Shown here: one piece after another, positions 1 to 11,507 of the stretch
Numbering within the stretch: position 1 is the stretch's first letter
Layout: the number at the start of each line of letters is the position of its first letter
Assembly: GCA_038496445.1 (NCBI GenBank)
Contig: JALMLS010000642.1
Span: 33,836-97,835 of the forward strand
Reading direction: 5' to 3'
DNA: 64,000 bases
Origin: Trichosphaerium sp. ATCC 40318
Lineage: Eukaryota; Discosea; Flabellinia; Trichosidae
Notes under the pieces: generated by a model
What the model was told of the DNA's origin: nothing
The model's input: only the letters and a program-made list of their open reading frames with translations
Database searches by the model: none
Program-made: the position numbers and the translations under genes

Positions 1-173
1 TCAAATTATCAGAATACACTAAATCATGCTCTTTTTTTGAATGAGGTTAATTTATTACGCTATTGCACTGTATATACAATAAAAAAAAATCAATACTGAT
101 TCTAATGACTTCTGATGAGCCATGATGAGGTTGCTCTGTCATAGTTTAAGAATAAAACTTAAAAAACGTTTTT

Positions 174-1423
<1,250 letters not shown>

Positions 1424-1611
1424 CGGAGCTATAAAGGCAAGCAGTCTCTTGGCAGAAGTACTCGTAAAGTCAAGCAAGTGACAATTCTACTCAGTTACTC
1501 TTCAGTTAAGGATTTTTTGCGCACGGAACGCATGAAAGCGTACTCTACATGAAAATTTAAATACTACAAGCGTTATCTTAGCTCAAACCCGGACATATTT
1601 AACTGGGAAGT

Positions 1612-3007
1612 ATGGAAAAAGAAACAAGCAAATCCGACGTATCGGACGCTTCCTCCATGCATGGGAGCACAAAAAGTGACACCGAAGAGTCGTTAATAAT
1701 TGACATGAACACTAACTCTGAATGCCCTATTTGTTGTTTGGAACCCGAAAACGGACTTATAAGTCTCACCTGCGATCATAATTACTGTAATGAGGTACAA
1801 CAATAATTCTGTTTTTAACTACGAAGCAATTAACAGTACAAAGTGTCTGAGCGTATTCGTGCGTATAAAATACAGAGAAGATAACGTTCTAGACATTCCT
1901 TGCCCAGACCCTACATGCAAACATTTATTAACAAACGAAGAGGTGCGGTAAAACCTTTAGAATACCAGAGGTAACAAAGGAAATAGGTAGCGCCGTATTT
2001 AGGTGAACAGGAAAACAGAAAGTTTAAAATGAAGCGAAAACGGCAGCATATGCGCACTAATCCTGATTGTAAATGGTACCAAAGCGAAATAATTCTGTTT
2101 ACGCTTTTTTTCAAAAAACGCGTAAAAAATTTTCCAAACCAACCTTTCAATACATTGAGTACTTACAACATACTACCCAGGTGTCCTGAATGTGACATGG
2201 AAAATTTAAAGGTAGATAATGAACGAGATATTGAGTGTGCCTATTGCGAAACATCATATTGTTTTCAATGTGGTTTAAAGTCTCATCCTGGTGAACCTTG
2301 TGATGCTGACGAGATGTTTGAGCAGTATGCCAGTGAGATGAACATTAAGAAGTGTCCTAAATGTGGCCTGGCGTACGTTGACATGCGTTGTTTATTCAAC
2401 GATTAATTATAATTTGTCTTGCAGTGATATTTGCGTTTGAATGCGTTTTTCGCGTTTTTACCATAATCACTTTTTGGCGGTTTATTTCTGCATTTCTTGT
2501 CTTGTTACTTGCTTATTATCATCACTAGAACTCAAAAAAATAGTGGATGTAATTCTATGGATTGTAAAAGGTGTGGCGCCGAGTGGTGTTGGGTTTGTGG
2601 TGATGAGATAACAGATCCATTTACGCACTACAGAAAAGGTACGATTTTTTTTTTGTTGAAACACTTTTCTCATAAACCCACGTGATATGCACGCTTTTGT
2701 GTTTAACGTGAAGCGTATTGTTTCAAAGTGTATTTTAACAAAATATTTAGGTGCTTGTAAAGGAAAATCAGGGCATAGTTCGGGTGAATGGATAGGTATT
2801 TGGTCTGTGGCTATTTGTATTTTGTGTGTTGGTATTATTTGCCTTCCAGTCACAATCATTGCTATAATAGTTTATGCGTGTTGTTGTGCGAAAAAGAAGC
2901 CAGCTAGAAAGCCTCTTTGGTCTGCAGATGATGACACAGTTATTATTGATACAGAAGCAATACAAGAGAATCTTCCTCACGTGGAAACACGTGTGGAAAC
3001 TTTGTAA
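1612..3007 (+). CDS. RBR (RING-IBR-RING) E3 ubiquitin ligase, RNF19-like, membrane anchored
   Basis: Transfers ubiquitin from an E2 through a cysteine in RING2. The spliced product has about 330 residues. After an acidic, Ser-rich N-terminus it shows RING1 (ECPICCLEPENG then CDHNYCNE, and CPDPTCKHLL), an IBR (NPDCKWCPECDMENL, then CAYCETSYCFQCGLKSHPGEPC) and RING2 (KKCPKCGLAY joined to GCNSMDCKRCGAEWCWVCG). One long hydrophobic stretch follows (IWSVAICILCVGIICLPVTI and onward), then a basic CCCAKKKPARK cap and an acidic tail. The order RING2, short linker, hydrophobic segment matches the RNF19 branch and suggests an ER or other endomembrane location. The oddity is that the residue two after the presumed catalytic Cys, His in almost all RBR enzymes, is Ser here. 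Introns start GTACAA, GTGCGG, GTACCA, GTACGT and GTACGA. The start ATG is the first in the exon. Confidence 0.88.
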
Positions 3008-3295
3008 AAAAAAAAAACTTAATTCGAGAAAATCAAAGCGGGATGCCTGGAGAAACCTCTTGAACCCTTCCGACCGCCTTTTTTAAAAATGTACAGAACA
3101 ATATTATTTTTGTAAACTGATGTTATTGGTTTATTTTCTTCTTGGGGTTAGCGTTTGAGGCTTGTTTCTAAGGTGGAAAGAAATTTGTAGAGTGAGATTT
3201 TGTTGGAGTGAACAGAAATTGTAGAATGCCAAAATGTGCGTCGTAGCCGAGTTTGGTCTTTGTCAGTTGACTATTCTTGGGCTTTATAGTTTACA

Positions 3296-5326
3296 ATGAC
3301 TCGTGTTGGCTTTGTTTTGCTGGCTGTTACGTTTCTTTGCTTGTCTGATGCTCAAATACTTAGTAATATCACTCAGATTATTAGATCTGAAGGATACGTA
3401 TGGTTTTTTGATTTCAAGCGCTTATTGTTAACGTATCTACTAGCCAGCAGAAATACACAAAGTGCAAACAGCGGATGGCTATATCCTTACCATGAATGTA
3501 CGTCTTACAATACATACAAGCCGTTAACGGCACTTGGCCAACATTTACAACACCGAACTTTCCATTTCCTCATTTTTTTTTTAAAATAGCGCGTGCCTCA
3601 CGGGAAATCATCCACTAAGGCGTCTAAAGGAGCTGTATTATTTCAACACGGATTATTCGATTCATCGCACGTTTTAAAGCTATTAATCACGTTCTTATGA
3701 TGAAGTTAGGTTCGCAGGTGTATGTAATCCTCCTCCTGAAGGCCTTGCTTACTTTTTCGCTGATGCCGGATACGACGTTTGGTAAAGTCTTTCCAGAAGA
3801 CCCAAGTGTACTTACCGGATTGTTATAAATAGGTTGGGTAATAATAGAGGGAATGGTATTAGTATGGAACATGTGAAATATACACCAAAGGATAAAGAGT
3901 TTTGGGATTTTTCGTACGACAATTTTGTTTTTGATTGTAATTTTTTTGATCTGACATCCTTCAGGTGGGATGATATGGGTCAATATGATCTTCCAGCACA
4001 ATTAGATTATATCATTAAAACAACCGGACAAAAGAAAATACCATACATGGGCCACAGTCAGGCACAAAGACTAAAAATAATCAAGATGTATTAATTTTAT
4101 ATGCAGGGAACCGTTCAAGCTTTTTCCGGGTTTTTGAACCCATCAACTGCTGAAAAGGCTTCCATTTTTGTTGCTTTAGCACCTGTTGCTTGGGTAAATC
4201 ATATAACAGCAAAGCTAATGAGAACTCTTGGTGAATTAGACCTCAGCCAACTACTTGAGGTTTTAGGGTATGTTTTTTATTATTTTTTTTATTCTTACGA
4301 CCACGTGTCTTTCTTCTTACGATTTCTCTACATTATAGAGTACACGAAGTTGATATCCCTACGCTTATACATCACTTTTTCCCTGATCTCTGCGACGTTG
4401 ATCCATCGTGAGTTTTTCGTCAAGTTTCTTTACACTGAAGTTTTGAATGAAACTAACTTTTATTTAGCGCATGTGAGTTCGTTTTAATAGCTTTCGCTGG
4501 TGACTTTACATACAAGAATGCTAGTCAAATTCCATTTTATGTAAATTTTGAACCTAGCCCAACATCAACGAAAAATTTGATTCACTGGTACGCTTTTCAC
4601 CTCTTAACATTTCTTCGTGTTAACTAAAAAATCACATGATATTGATGAGTGATGAACTACACTATAAATTCGAGCTAAGGATAGCTCTTTTTTGGTTATT
4701 TATTACGTGCAAAATCACGTGTTGTGTTCGCTCGGAACAGAGTTACATTCGGTTCTGGTTTTTTATGTTGATGTTCTAACTTGTTTATTATTTAGGACTC
4801 AAGGTGTTAAAGAGAATGTATTTCAAAAGTATGACTATGGCGACCTTAAGAACTTGGAAAAATACCATCAACTAAGACCGCCTGCTTATGATCTATCTAA
4901 GTTTCCAACAAGTCTACCTGTCGCTTTGTTTACAGGAAGTATTGATGCTTTGGGTACTATCTTAAGCGTTATTTAAGTCTATTTCTTCTAATTGCTCTAG
5001 CTGATCCAAACGATGTCAAACAGATTCTAGACCATTTACCAATAAAGCCATTTGTCCATAATGAACCGGTACGTCTTTTCATTATTTTCGAAAGTACTTT
5101 GCTTCCAAATGCGAACAAGATCAATTCAAGATGTTGACTATCTGGCTTTGTTTCATTTTTTTGGCTTCTTTTTTTTTGTTTCATTTTTCTTGGCTTGCTA
5201 ACAATATTGTAGACTTTCGGTCATCTTGATTTCACTCTTGGCTATACAGCGTATGAGAAGGTTTATTCAGTTGCAATGAAACAGATTGAGGCAGCGAATG
5301 CTAAACTTAAAATTAGCATTGAATAG
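3296..5326 (+). CDS. Secreted or lysosomal acid lipase-like alpha/beta hydrolase (copy A)
   Basis: Family of lysosomal/gastric lipases that hydrolyse triglycerides and cholesteryl esters. The N-terminus is a signal peptide (MTRVGFVLLAVTFLCLSDAQ). Spliced exons then give PAEIHKVQTADGYILTMN, the oxyanion strand FQHGLFDSS, ADAGYDVW joined to [38 protein letters not shown] and the nucleophile elbow GHSQG (split by an intron after GHSQ). Next come FVALAPVAWVNHI, FTGSIDALG (acid residue) and [16 protein letters not shown] (catalytic His). The triad is therefore complete. The architecture follows mammalian LIPA/LIPF throughout, at about 400 residues. A paralogue with the same exon pattern lies at 42491-44509. 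Nothing seen indicates decay. Exon edges between about 4265 and 4800 are approximate. Confidence 0.88.
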
Positions 5327-5447
5327 TGCTTGTAATAAAGAACGCCTACGAGTTAAAAATGGTATGTGTTAAGGAATACGCTGTTTTGGGCACCTATTAA
5401 AACCAGATTCTGGCGTGTTTAATACTAAGTTGATTTTTAAAACATTA

Positions 5448-6885
5448 TATTTATTGCGGAGATAAAACAAGTAATGAGATAGCCTTAAACACTTGCATTA
5501 TCGATGTCTTCAACAAGAGCGCATTTGAATCTGAATCGGCGATCACCATATGTACTGGAGTAGTAGCTACTCATACCTATGAGGAATCCTAACTTTCCTA
5601 GTCCCACATGCCTGCATGGAGTCGTTTGCGCTTCCCTTCAAAAAAAACTGTGAGAACACGTAAGTCGTTTTTGATATTGTTACCTGTAGTTACTCTGATA
5701 TGTTGTCCACCATGTTGTAAGGTATTTGAACCTTGGTGTGTCATTGACAGCATAACTGTTTCTCAACGAAGCACATTGAAAACTGAAACGGCGATCATCA
5801 GCATCTGAGTAAAAGTAGGAACGCATGCCTATTACAAAAGTGTCATGTCAGTTCTGATTAAAAGGATAAGCAGAGGATTTTTTCATACCTGTAATCAAGT
5901 GATTGTGAGGACACGTGAATGAGAAATACTTTTTCAAATCATTAACATTGTTGAACCAAAAAGGTCGATTATGGAGGAACTTAATATTGTCACGGGTTGC
6001 CATACAATTAGGTAAGAATGCTCTATCATTAATATTTGGATCAAAAACTGAATAGAACCAGTGAATACCTTCAGCTATTGATACACGTTGGTTAGCCACA
6101 ATTAGAATATCATTATTGATAACGTACTTTCAAGCTTGCACGTCCTACTGAAGTACCTCCCAACTTGAGTGTATCCCCTAGTATCTGTATCGGCGCCAGT
6201 CATCAAGACATCTCGATTTGAAAGGGGATGCGGTGTTGGAGGGCTTGTTGGCGCTGGTGTTGGCGGTTTTGTTGGTGGAGGTGTTGGAGGTTTTGTTGGC
6301 GCCTTTGTTGGTGCTTTCGATGGTGGTGGTGTATTAGAGTTTCCTACACAAGAGCAGCCGCACACAGCACGTTTTGAGAGATCACGTTTGAAAGGATCAC
6401 CTTGTTTAACAGTTAATAAAACTCAACATTGGGTTCTTTCATAGATGATATGTATGTACCTGGTGGATCTCCAGAGCATACTGGTATTTGTCCAGGATCG
6501 CAAGATGAGAATGAAACTGGTAAACACATGTTAGATTGAACACTACAGGTACATGAACCCTAGAACAATCCTATTGTCAGACAGATTTTTATGTTACTTC
6601 TACTATCATATGTACCGCAATTGTAGCAATCACAAATGAAGAAACGAGAATCAATACGATAGGTATTTGAATGGGAGAAGTGGTCATCGTTGTTTGAAAT
6701 GAAGTGGTTTATATTGATTTAGTTCAATACAATTTCATGAGACGCTGACGATTCGATGTGTTCACGTGAAATTGCAGAACAAAAGTTCACCTTTTTCCAC
6801 CTTGGCTTCTCTAAAATCCGTTCATACAAGTTATATTAGGCTTAGAGATTCCATACCTAATACCCAAAATGCATCATGCATTTAT
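5448..6885. repeat. Left arm of a large inverted duplication
   Basis: This stretch reads, as reverse complement, like 11508-12826. Matching blocks include the shared 3' end (TATTTATTGCGGAGAT at the outer edge of each arm), the whole dermatopontin-like gene with its introns, the upstream block GAAATGAAGTGGTTTATATT, and an ATGCATCATGCAT block at the inner edge of each arm. The arms are diverged, with scattered substitutions and small indels, so the duplication is not recent or is not being homogenised. The distance between inner edges is about 4.6 kb. Confidence 0.85.
5485..6687 (-). pseudogene. Broken dermatopontin-like secreted protein gene (left copy)
   Basis: Inverted paralogue of the gene at 11640-12787. 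The N-terminal hydrophobic exon, the Cys-containing exon (GSCTCSVQSNMCLPVSFSSC) and a Pro/Thr-rich linker longer than in the right copy (repeats of the KAPTKPPTPPPT type) are all readable. So is the first domain block with RPFWFNNVNDLKKYFSFTC and CPHNHLITGM. After SSAYPF an extra A shifts the frame and gives TGA within a few codons. A compensating single-base loss follows shortly, restoring the frame of IGMRSYFYSD and DDRRFSFQCA. In the last exon another one-base insertion relative to the right copy breaks the reading before the final SDRRFRFKCA motif. The first domain could still be made as a truncated product, but as a full gene this copy looks dead. Homopolymer sequencing error is an alternative for single-base differences, less likely for several. 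Confidence 0.78.
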
Positions 6886-9209
6886 AAACAAACCTCATTC
6901 AAGCGCGAAAAAAATACCCACTGATACAACTGAAAATCATGTTAGTGAACTGTTATCGTTTGTACCATTGTTCAGTTTCAGTAAAAATGCTGACGTTGAT
7001 GACAACGAACATAAATGAAACGAAGCGTTACCTAATGGATTGTGCTAACTCGCTTCTTTTTTCTTATTGGCAGCAAAGAAATACAAAGAGCTGAGTTCAA
7101 GCTTGAACGAGTTTTTTCGAGAGGCATTCGTAGAACAACTTTCTTTCTCATAATTTTCAGAAAATAATGGTTGCTAAAGCACTACACTTTTAAAGCAAAA
7201 TTATTCGTGCTCTTGACAATAGTTTTAATGATTGAAGCTTTATATTATAGTAGCCATACATACTATGAAATACTTACCTCAAGTATTATATTCAAGTCTA
7301 GTGATGTAGTCTACACCAACTCTAAATAATAAGTTAATTTTTTTTGATACTTTTATACATGGTGTTTAGCTAAACTATGTCAACTCATTGCACATATTTT
7401 CATTTTTGTTATTGTCACTTTGTATAGATGTAAATAGTTGTATTTAATAGCATCATTGGTCATTATTTAAAAGTAAACTCCAATAGAGTACCTCATATGT
7501 GGAGTTTGTTACTGAGATTTCTACATGTTTTTTCTTTACCAATGAGTATGGTACAATACCACTATACATGGCAATAGCGTTTGTGGCAAAGCAGGCTTAA
7601 AAAAGAACATGGCTTTAACTATTAGAAGTAAATAGGTACCCAGACACTGTTCGAAAATCATTAGGGTTTTTTCAAAAAAACCGCAACTACGGAAGTGCTA
7701 GGCCTAGCAACAATAAGTGCGATGTTTTTATTGTGTTTGAGAACATGTTTTCCTTTTGCAGATACGAAATTTGGTTGGCACTTGACATAATGATGTAGCC
7801 TTATCTAGTTCTGTGATTGTGAAAGTGACTTTAAAGACTTACACTTCAAAATAAAATCTCGTCTCGCCTCCTAAATGGAGGAGCAGCGTTTTTATGGCAT
7901 GTGGTGTACGCAGTGTCAGTGTTTACACCGTCCTAGGGCAGGTTAGGGAGGGTTATTTTTTTAATATGGCTGGCTTACTCTGAGCAAAAAAAGCAAAAAA
8001 ATTGATTGTTTACATCATAGTGCCGGAATAATATTCTTATTTTGAAACGTAACAAAGGGTCAAGAGTCTTGTAAGAAGTCGTGTAAAGTAAAGAAAGCGA
8101 CCACTGGTATAGTAATTTTGCTAAATGTTTTATTTTAGGTACATTCAGAGAACACATATTAACGACGATTAATGACATTTATTAACGATGTAGTTAAAAC
8201 CAGTCATTGAATGAGAGTAAAGGCTTTGAGTGTTACATATTTTGAAGCATACATTGCGATTCTTGGTTTGCATGCGGAGGGGTGTTGTTCAAATCCACAT
8301 GTAAAAGTATTGCTGAAATGTAACGATTTTGCAACGGCATCCTGCGGTGTCTATACTTTCGTTTCATGACCGCTATGTCATTTACATGCGTCAACAGTAG
8401 CGAGAAGGCGGAGAAAGTAGATTCTGAGAAATCGCCAAAACCTTTTTTACAATGGTAGAAATCACTATTGTTTCGGCAACTATACGAACTCTACACCACT
8501 TGAAAGGGAGAAAATATATATGGTAAAACGTTTTCACTTTCAAAATCGTTTTTGGCAGGCTTAGCTGGCCGCTAGAGACAAATCACATAAAAAAAAATTG
8601 TGTTGAATTTTAGCGAATTTTCTGATTCTGCTAGTAGTTTTTCTATTTATAAATCTAAAACACGTGAAAGGTACGCTGCCAATAGGATGTCCATAATCTA
8701 ACTAGCAAAATTAGGACGTGCCCGTAAAGCAAGAAGGCTTAGCACGCACATAAACGAATACGAAGGCTATATTGCTTTTCGTAGTTGTTAACTGGTTTGA
8801 TCTAACGCATTAGCCATTTACCGCGTTAGTAAGCTGTATTTTAGCATTATCAATCGATACACGTAAGTTAAACAAACGAGAGCCTTCTGGAACAAGAAGC
8901 CAACTGTGTGGTGAATAAGCTCATATTTTTTACCGCTGTCCACTTAAATCGTTTCCGGGACAACATTTGCTGTCAATTTTTTCGACATTTTGCAAACAAA
9001 AACTCTTGCCGTTTTGGGTTTTTACTTTCGCTCAATGCCTCTTGAAACACGTACAAATATAGTCACTCTTGGCTCTTGTGCACAAAAGGCTGTACAATGG
9101 GTAGAAATTTTTAAGTGGATGCAAACATATTCTGTTTGACAAAAATATGCCCTTGTAAGTGGTTTTCTAATGTTGGTTTTTTTTAGATTTGTTTGTTGGC
9201 GTACAAAGG
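6886..9209. other. Gene-poor AT-rich spacer, left of the F-box/MORN gene
   Basis: About 2.3 kb inside the inverted duplication with no open frame that resembles a protein. The longest candidate (67 residues, minus, 7975-8178) has low-complexity Phe/Leu composition and no motif. The right end contains a donor-like GTAAGT at about 9156 and a run of T followed by AG at about 9185, with a CTAAT between. This could be a 5' UTR intron of the downstream gene, ending just before its ATG. I see no tRNA, transposase or terminal repeat here. Confidence 0.5.
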
Positions 9210-10802
9210 ATGTCTTGTTCTACAAATTTACTGGATCTTCCTTGCGAAATTCAAGAGTATATTTGCACTTTTGGTATTGAAGCATTTACAAAATTTCATA
9301 CGCTGAGTAAGAGAGCAGCAGTTAATACACATTACAATAAAGAATTAGAAAAGAAAGGAAAATGGATAAGGTGGTACAAAAGTGGCAAAGTACGGGCTCA
9401 TGAATATGTAAAAAATGGACTATCTGAAGCATGGTATGAAAGTGGAACACTTGAGAGCCAGTGCAACATGGTTAATGGTAAAGCCAATGGCGAATTAAAA
9501 CTGTGGTATGAAAATGGACAACTCAAAAAGCAATATGTGTATGCTGATGGTAAAATCAATGGTGAATTCAAAGAGTGGGATGAAAATGGACAACTCAAAG
9601 AGCAGTGTGTGTATGTTGATGGTAAACTCAATGGTGAATTCAAAGAGTGGCATGAACATGGACAACTCAAAGATCAATATGTGTGTGTTGATGATAAAAT
9701 CGAGGGTGAATCCAAAGAGTGGTACAGTAACGGACAACTCAAAGATCAATGTGTGTATGTTAATGGCAAAATCAATGGCGAATTCAAAGGGTGGCATAGT
9801 AACGGACAACTCAAACAGCAGTGTGTGTATGTTAATGGTAATCTCAATGGTGAATACAAAGAGTGGCATAGTAATGGACAACTCAAAGAGCAATATGTGT
9901 ATGTTAATGGTAAAATCAATGGTGAATTCAAAGAGTGGTACAGTAACGGACAACTCAAAGAGCAATATGCGTGTGTTGATGATAAAATAGAGGGTGAATC
10001 CAAAGAGTGGTATGAAAGTGGACAACTCAAAGATCAATGCGTGTATGTTGGTGGTAAAATCAATGGCGAATTCAAAGAGTGGCATAGTAATGGACAACTC
10101 AAAGAGCAATATGTGTGTGTTGATGGTAAAATCAATGGTGAATCCAAAGAGTGGTACAGTAATGGACAACTCAAAGAGCAATATGCGTGTGTTGATGATA
10201 AAATAGAGGGTGAATCCAAAGAGTGGTATGAAAGTGGACAACTCAAACAGCAGTGTGCGTATGTTGATGGTAAACTCAATGGTGAATTCAAAGAGTGGCA
10301 TGAAAATGGACAACTCAAACGGCAACTTCAAGTAAAGGTTAAGTGTGTTGCTAATGGTAAAGCCAATGGTGAATACAAAGAGTGGTATGAAAGTGGACAA
10401 CTCAAACAGCAGTGTGTGTATGTTAATGGCAAAATCAATGGTGAATACAAAGAGTGGCATGAAAATGGACAACTCAAAGAGCAATATGTGTATGTTAATG
10501 GTAAAGTCAATGGTGAATTCAAAGAGTGGTACAGTAACGGACAACTCAAAGAGCAATCTGTGCGTGTTGATGGTGAATTCAATGGTGAATTAAAAGAGTG
10601 GTATGAAAGTGGACAACTCAAACAGCAGTGCGTGTATGCTGGTGGTAAACTCAATGGTGATTCCAAAGAGTGGTATGATAATGGACAACTCAAACGGCAA
10701 CTTCAAGTAAAGTTTAGATATGCTGATGGTAAAATCAATGGTGAATTCAAAGAGTGGGATGAAAATGGACGACTCACAGCGAAGACTTTGTCAGGAAACT
10801 AA
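9210..10802 (+). CDS. F-box-like protein with about 20 MORN-type (MORN_2/YwqK-like) repeats
   Basis: 530 residues in one uninterrupted exon, unlike almost every neighbour. Residues 5-40 (NLLDLPCEIQEYICTFGIEA) look like an F-box, which in known proteins binds Skp1 and recruits a target to an SCF ubiquitin ligase. From about residue 50 to the end there are 20 tandem copies of a 24-residue unit with consensus NGKINGEFKEWYSNGQLKEQ. This is the MORN_2 motif known from bacterial YwqK-type proteins and from large families in giant viruses and some protists. Two units carry a short RQLQVK insertion. The repeats probably bind the target or act as a solenoid; no catalytic domain is visible. The start is the ATG giving MSCSTNLLDLP; an upstream in-frame TTG would add seven residues but is not needed. 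An alternative to the F-box call is a simple helical cap. Confidence 0.85.
   Translation: MSCSTNLLDLPCEIQEYICTFGIEAFTKFHTLSKRAAVNTHYNKELEKKGKWIRWYKSGKVRAHEYVKNGLSEAWYESGTLESQCNMVNGKANGELKLWYENGQLKKQYVYADGKINGEFKEWDENGQLKEQCVYVDGKLNGEFKEWHEHGQLKDQYVCVDDKIEGESKEWYSNGQLKDQCVYVNGKINGEFKGWHSNGQLKQQCVYVNGNLNGEYKEWHSNGQLKEQYVYVNGKINGEFKEWYSNGQLKEQYACVDDKIEGESKEWYESGQLKDQCVYVGGKINGEFKEWHSNGQLKEQYVCVDGKINGESKEWYSNGQLKEQYACVDDKIEGESKEWYESGQLKQQCAYVDGKLNGEFKEWHENGQLKRQLQVKVKCVANGKANGEYKEWYESGQLKQQCVYVNGKINGEYKEWHENGQLKEQYVYVNGKVNGEFKEWYSNGQLKEQSVRVDGEFNGELKEWYESGQLKQQCVYAGGKLNGDSKEWYDNGQLKRQLQVKFRYADGKINGEFKEWDENGRLTAKTLSGN
9362..10790 (+). repeat. 72-bp coding tandem repeat array (MORN units)
   Basis: Twenty units of about 72 bp, recognisable by TGGTATGAAAGTGGACAACT and close variants. 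Some neighbouring pairs are identical over more than one unit; for example the block coding EQYACVDDKIEGESKEWYES occurs twice. This points to recent unequal exchange or slippage inside the gene. Long open frames on the opposite strand here are by-products of the repeat. Confidence 0.9.
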
Positions 10803-11507
10803 CTTCCCGCTACACAGTGGAGTCAATAACAAACCATACAATGTTAATAACATTAAAGTTTAGATTTAGATTTTGACATATCAGCTGTTTGGCATTCTCA
10901 TTTATTTCCACCAATGTGATACAAATGAAAAACATATTTGAAATGTACCTGGAGCGCACCCTATAAAACGGTTTGAAATAATCAATTTTGCGGCTAAAAG
11001 CCACTCACTGGAGTTTATGCTGAAGAGTCTAAACCTTAGTGGAATTAGTTTTGATAAGTGCAGGTGCGCTAAGCTCCATACCATGTTCAGTTTGTAGAAA
11101 TGAGTGGATGGGTACTTCAGAAAAGTGTAATAACGTAACATTGTCATAGCCTATTAGTAGCGTAAAGAAGGCCTTAACGGAGTTTGATAATGTTCGACCT
11201 TGTTAGGTTTTCGGCTGTTATTCCTCTCAAAGATAATCTAATCGTGACAAATGTTTAAATTTGAAACTGTACCCACCTCGTCAATGAAGTCTTGGTAGTG
11301 AAATAACGGCTACGACGGTACCACGACCACCACCACCTCTACAGTTGTTTCCACTACTCCTACCTTTGTTTTCACGTGGACAAAGAAATTTCTGTTGGTG
11401 CTCGTGATTGCGAGTCAGCTATGTCAGTTTTTTTTTATTGAAAGTGAAGTTAACATATCAGATACCCCCCGTATTAAGACCATAATGATTGGAGCGATTT
11501 GACCGGG
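10803..11507. other. Intergenic spacer, right of the F-box/MORN gene
   Basis: About 700 bp before the inner edge of the right repeat arm. There are two short minus-strand open frames (10810-11004 and 10902-11147) without family resemblance. A short Thr-coding-like triplet stretch (ACGACCACCACCACC region, about 11320-11350) is simple sequence. No gene is supported. Confidence 0.45.

Noticed and set aside
6169-6444. Plus-strand Gly/Val-rich frame
   Set aside because: Antisense of the Pro/Thr linker of the dermatopontin-like copy.
8285-8320. GTTCAAATCC element resembling a tRNA T-arm
   Set aside because: No matching T-stem, anticodon arm or acceptor stem could be drawn around it.
9495-10556. 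Long minus-strand frame (353 residues) opposite the MORN repeats
   Set aside because: It repeats with the same 72-bp period and codes only Phe/Leu/Ile-rich copies; it is the mirror of the repeat gene.
9362-10790. CRISPR-like regular repeat
   Set aside because: The units are contiguous, coding and without spacers, in a eukaryotic genome.
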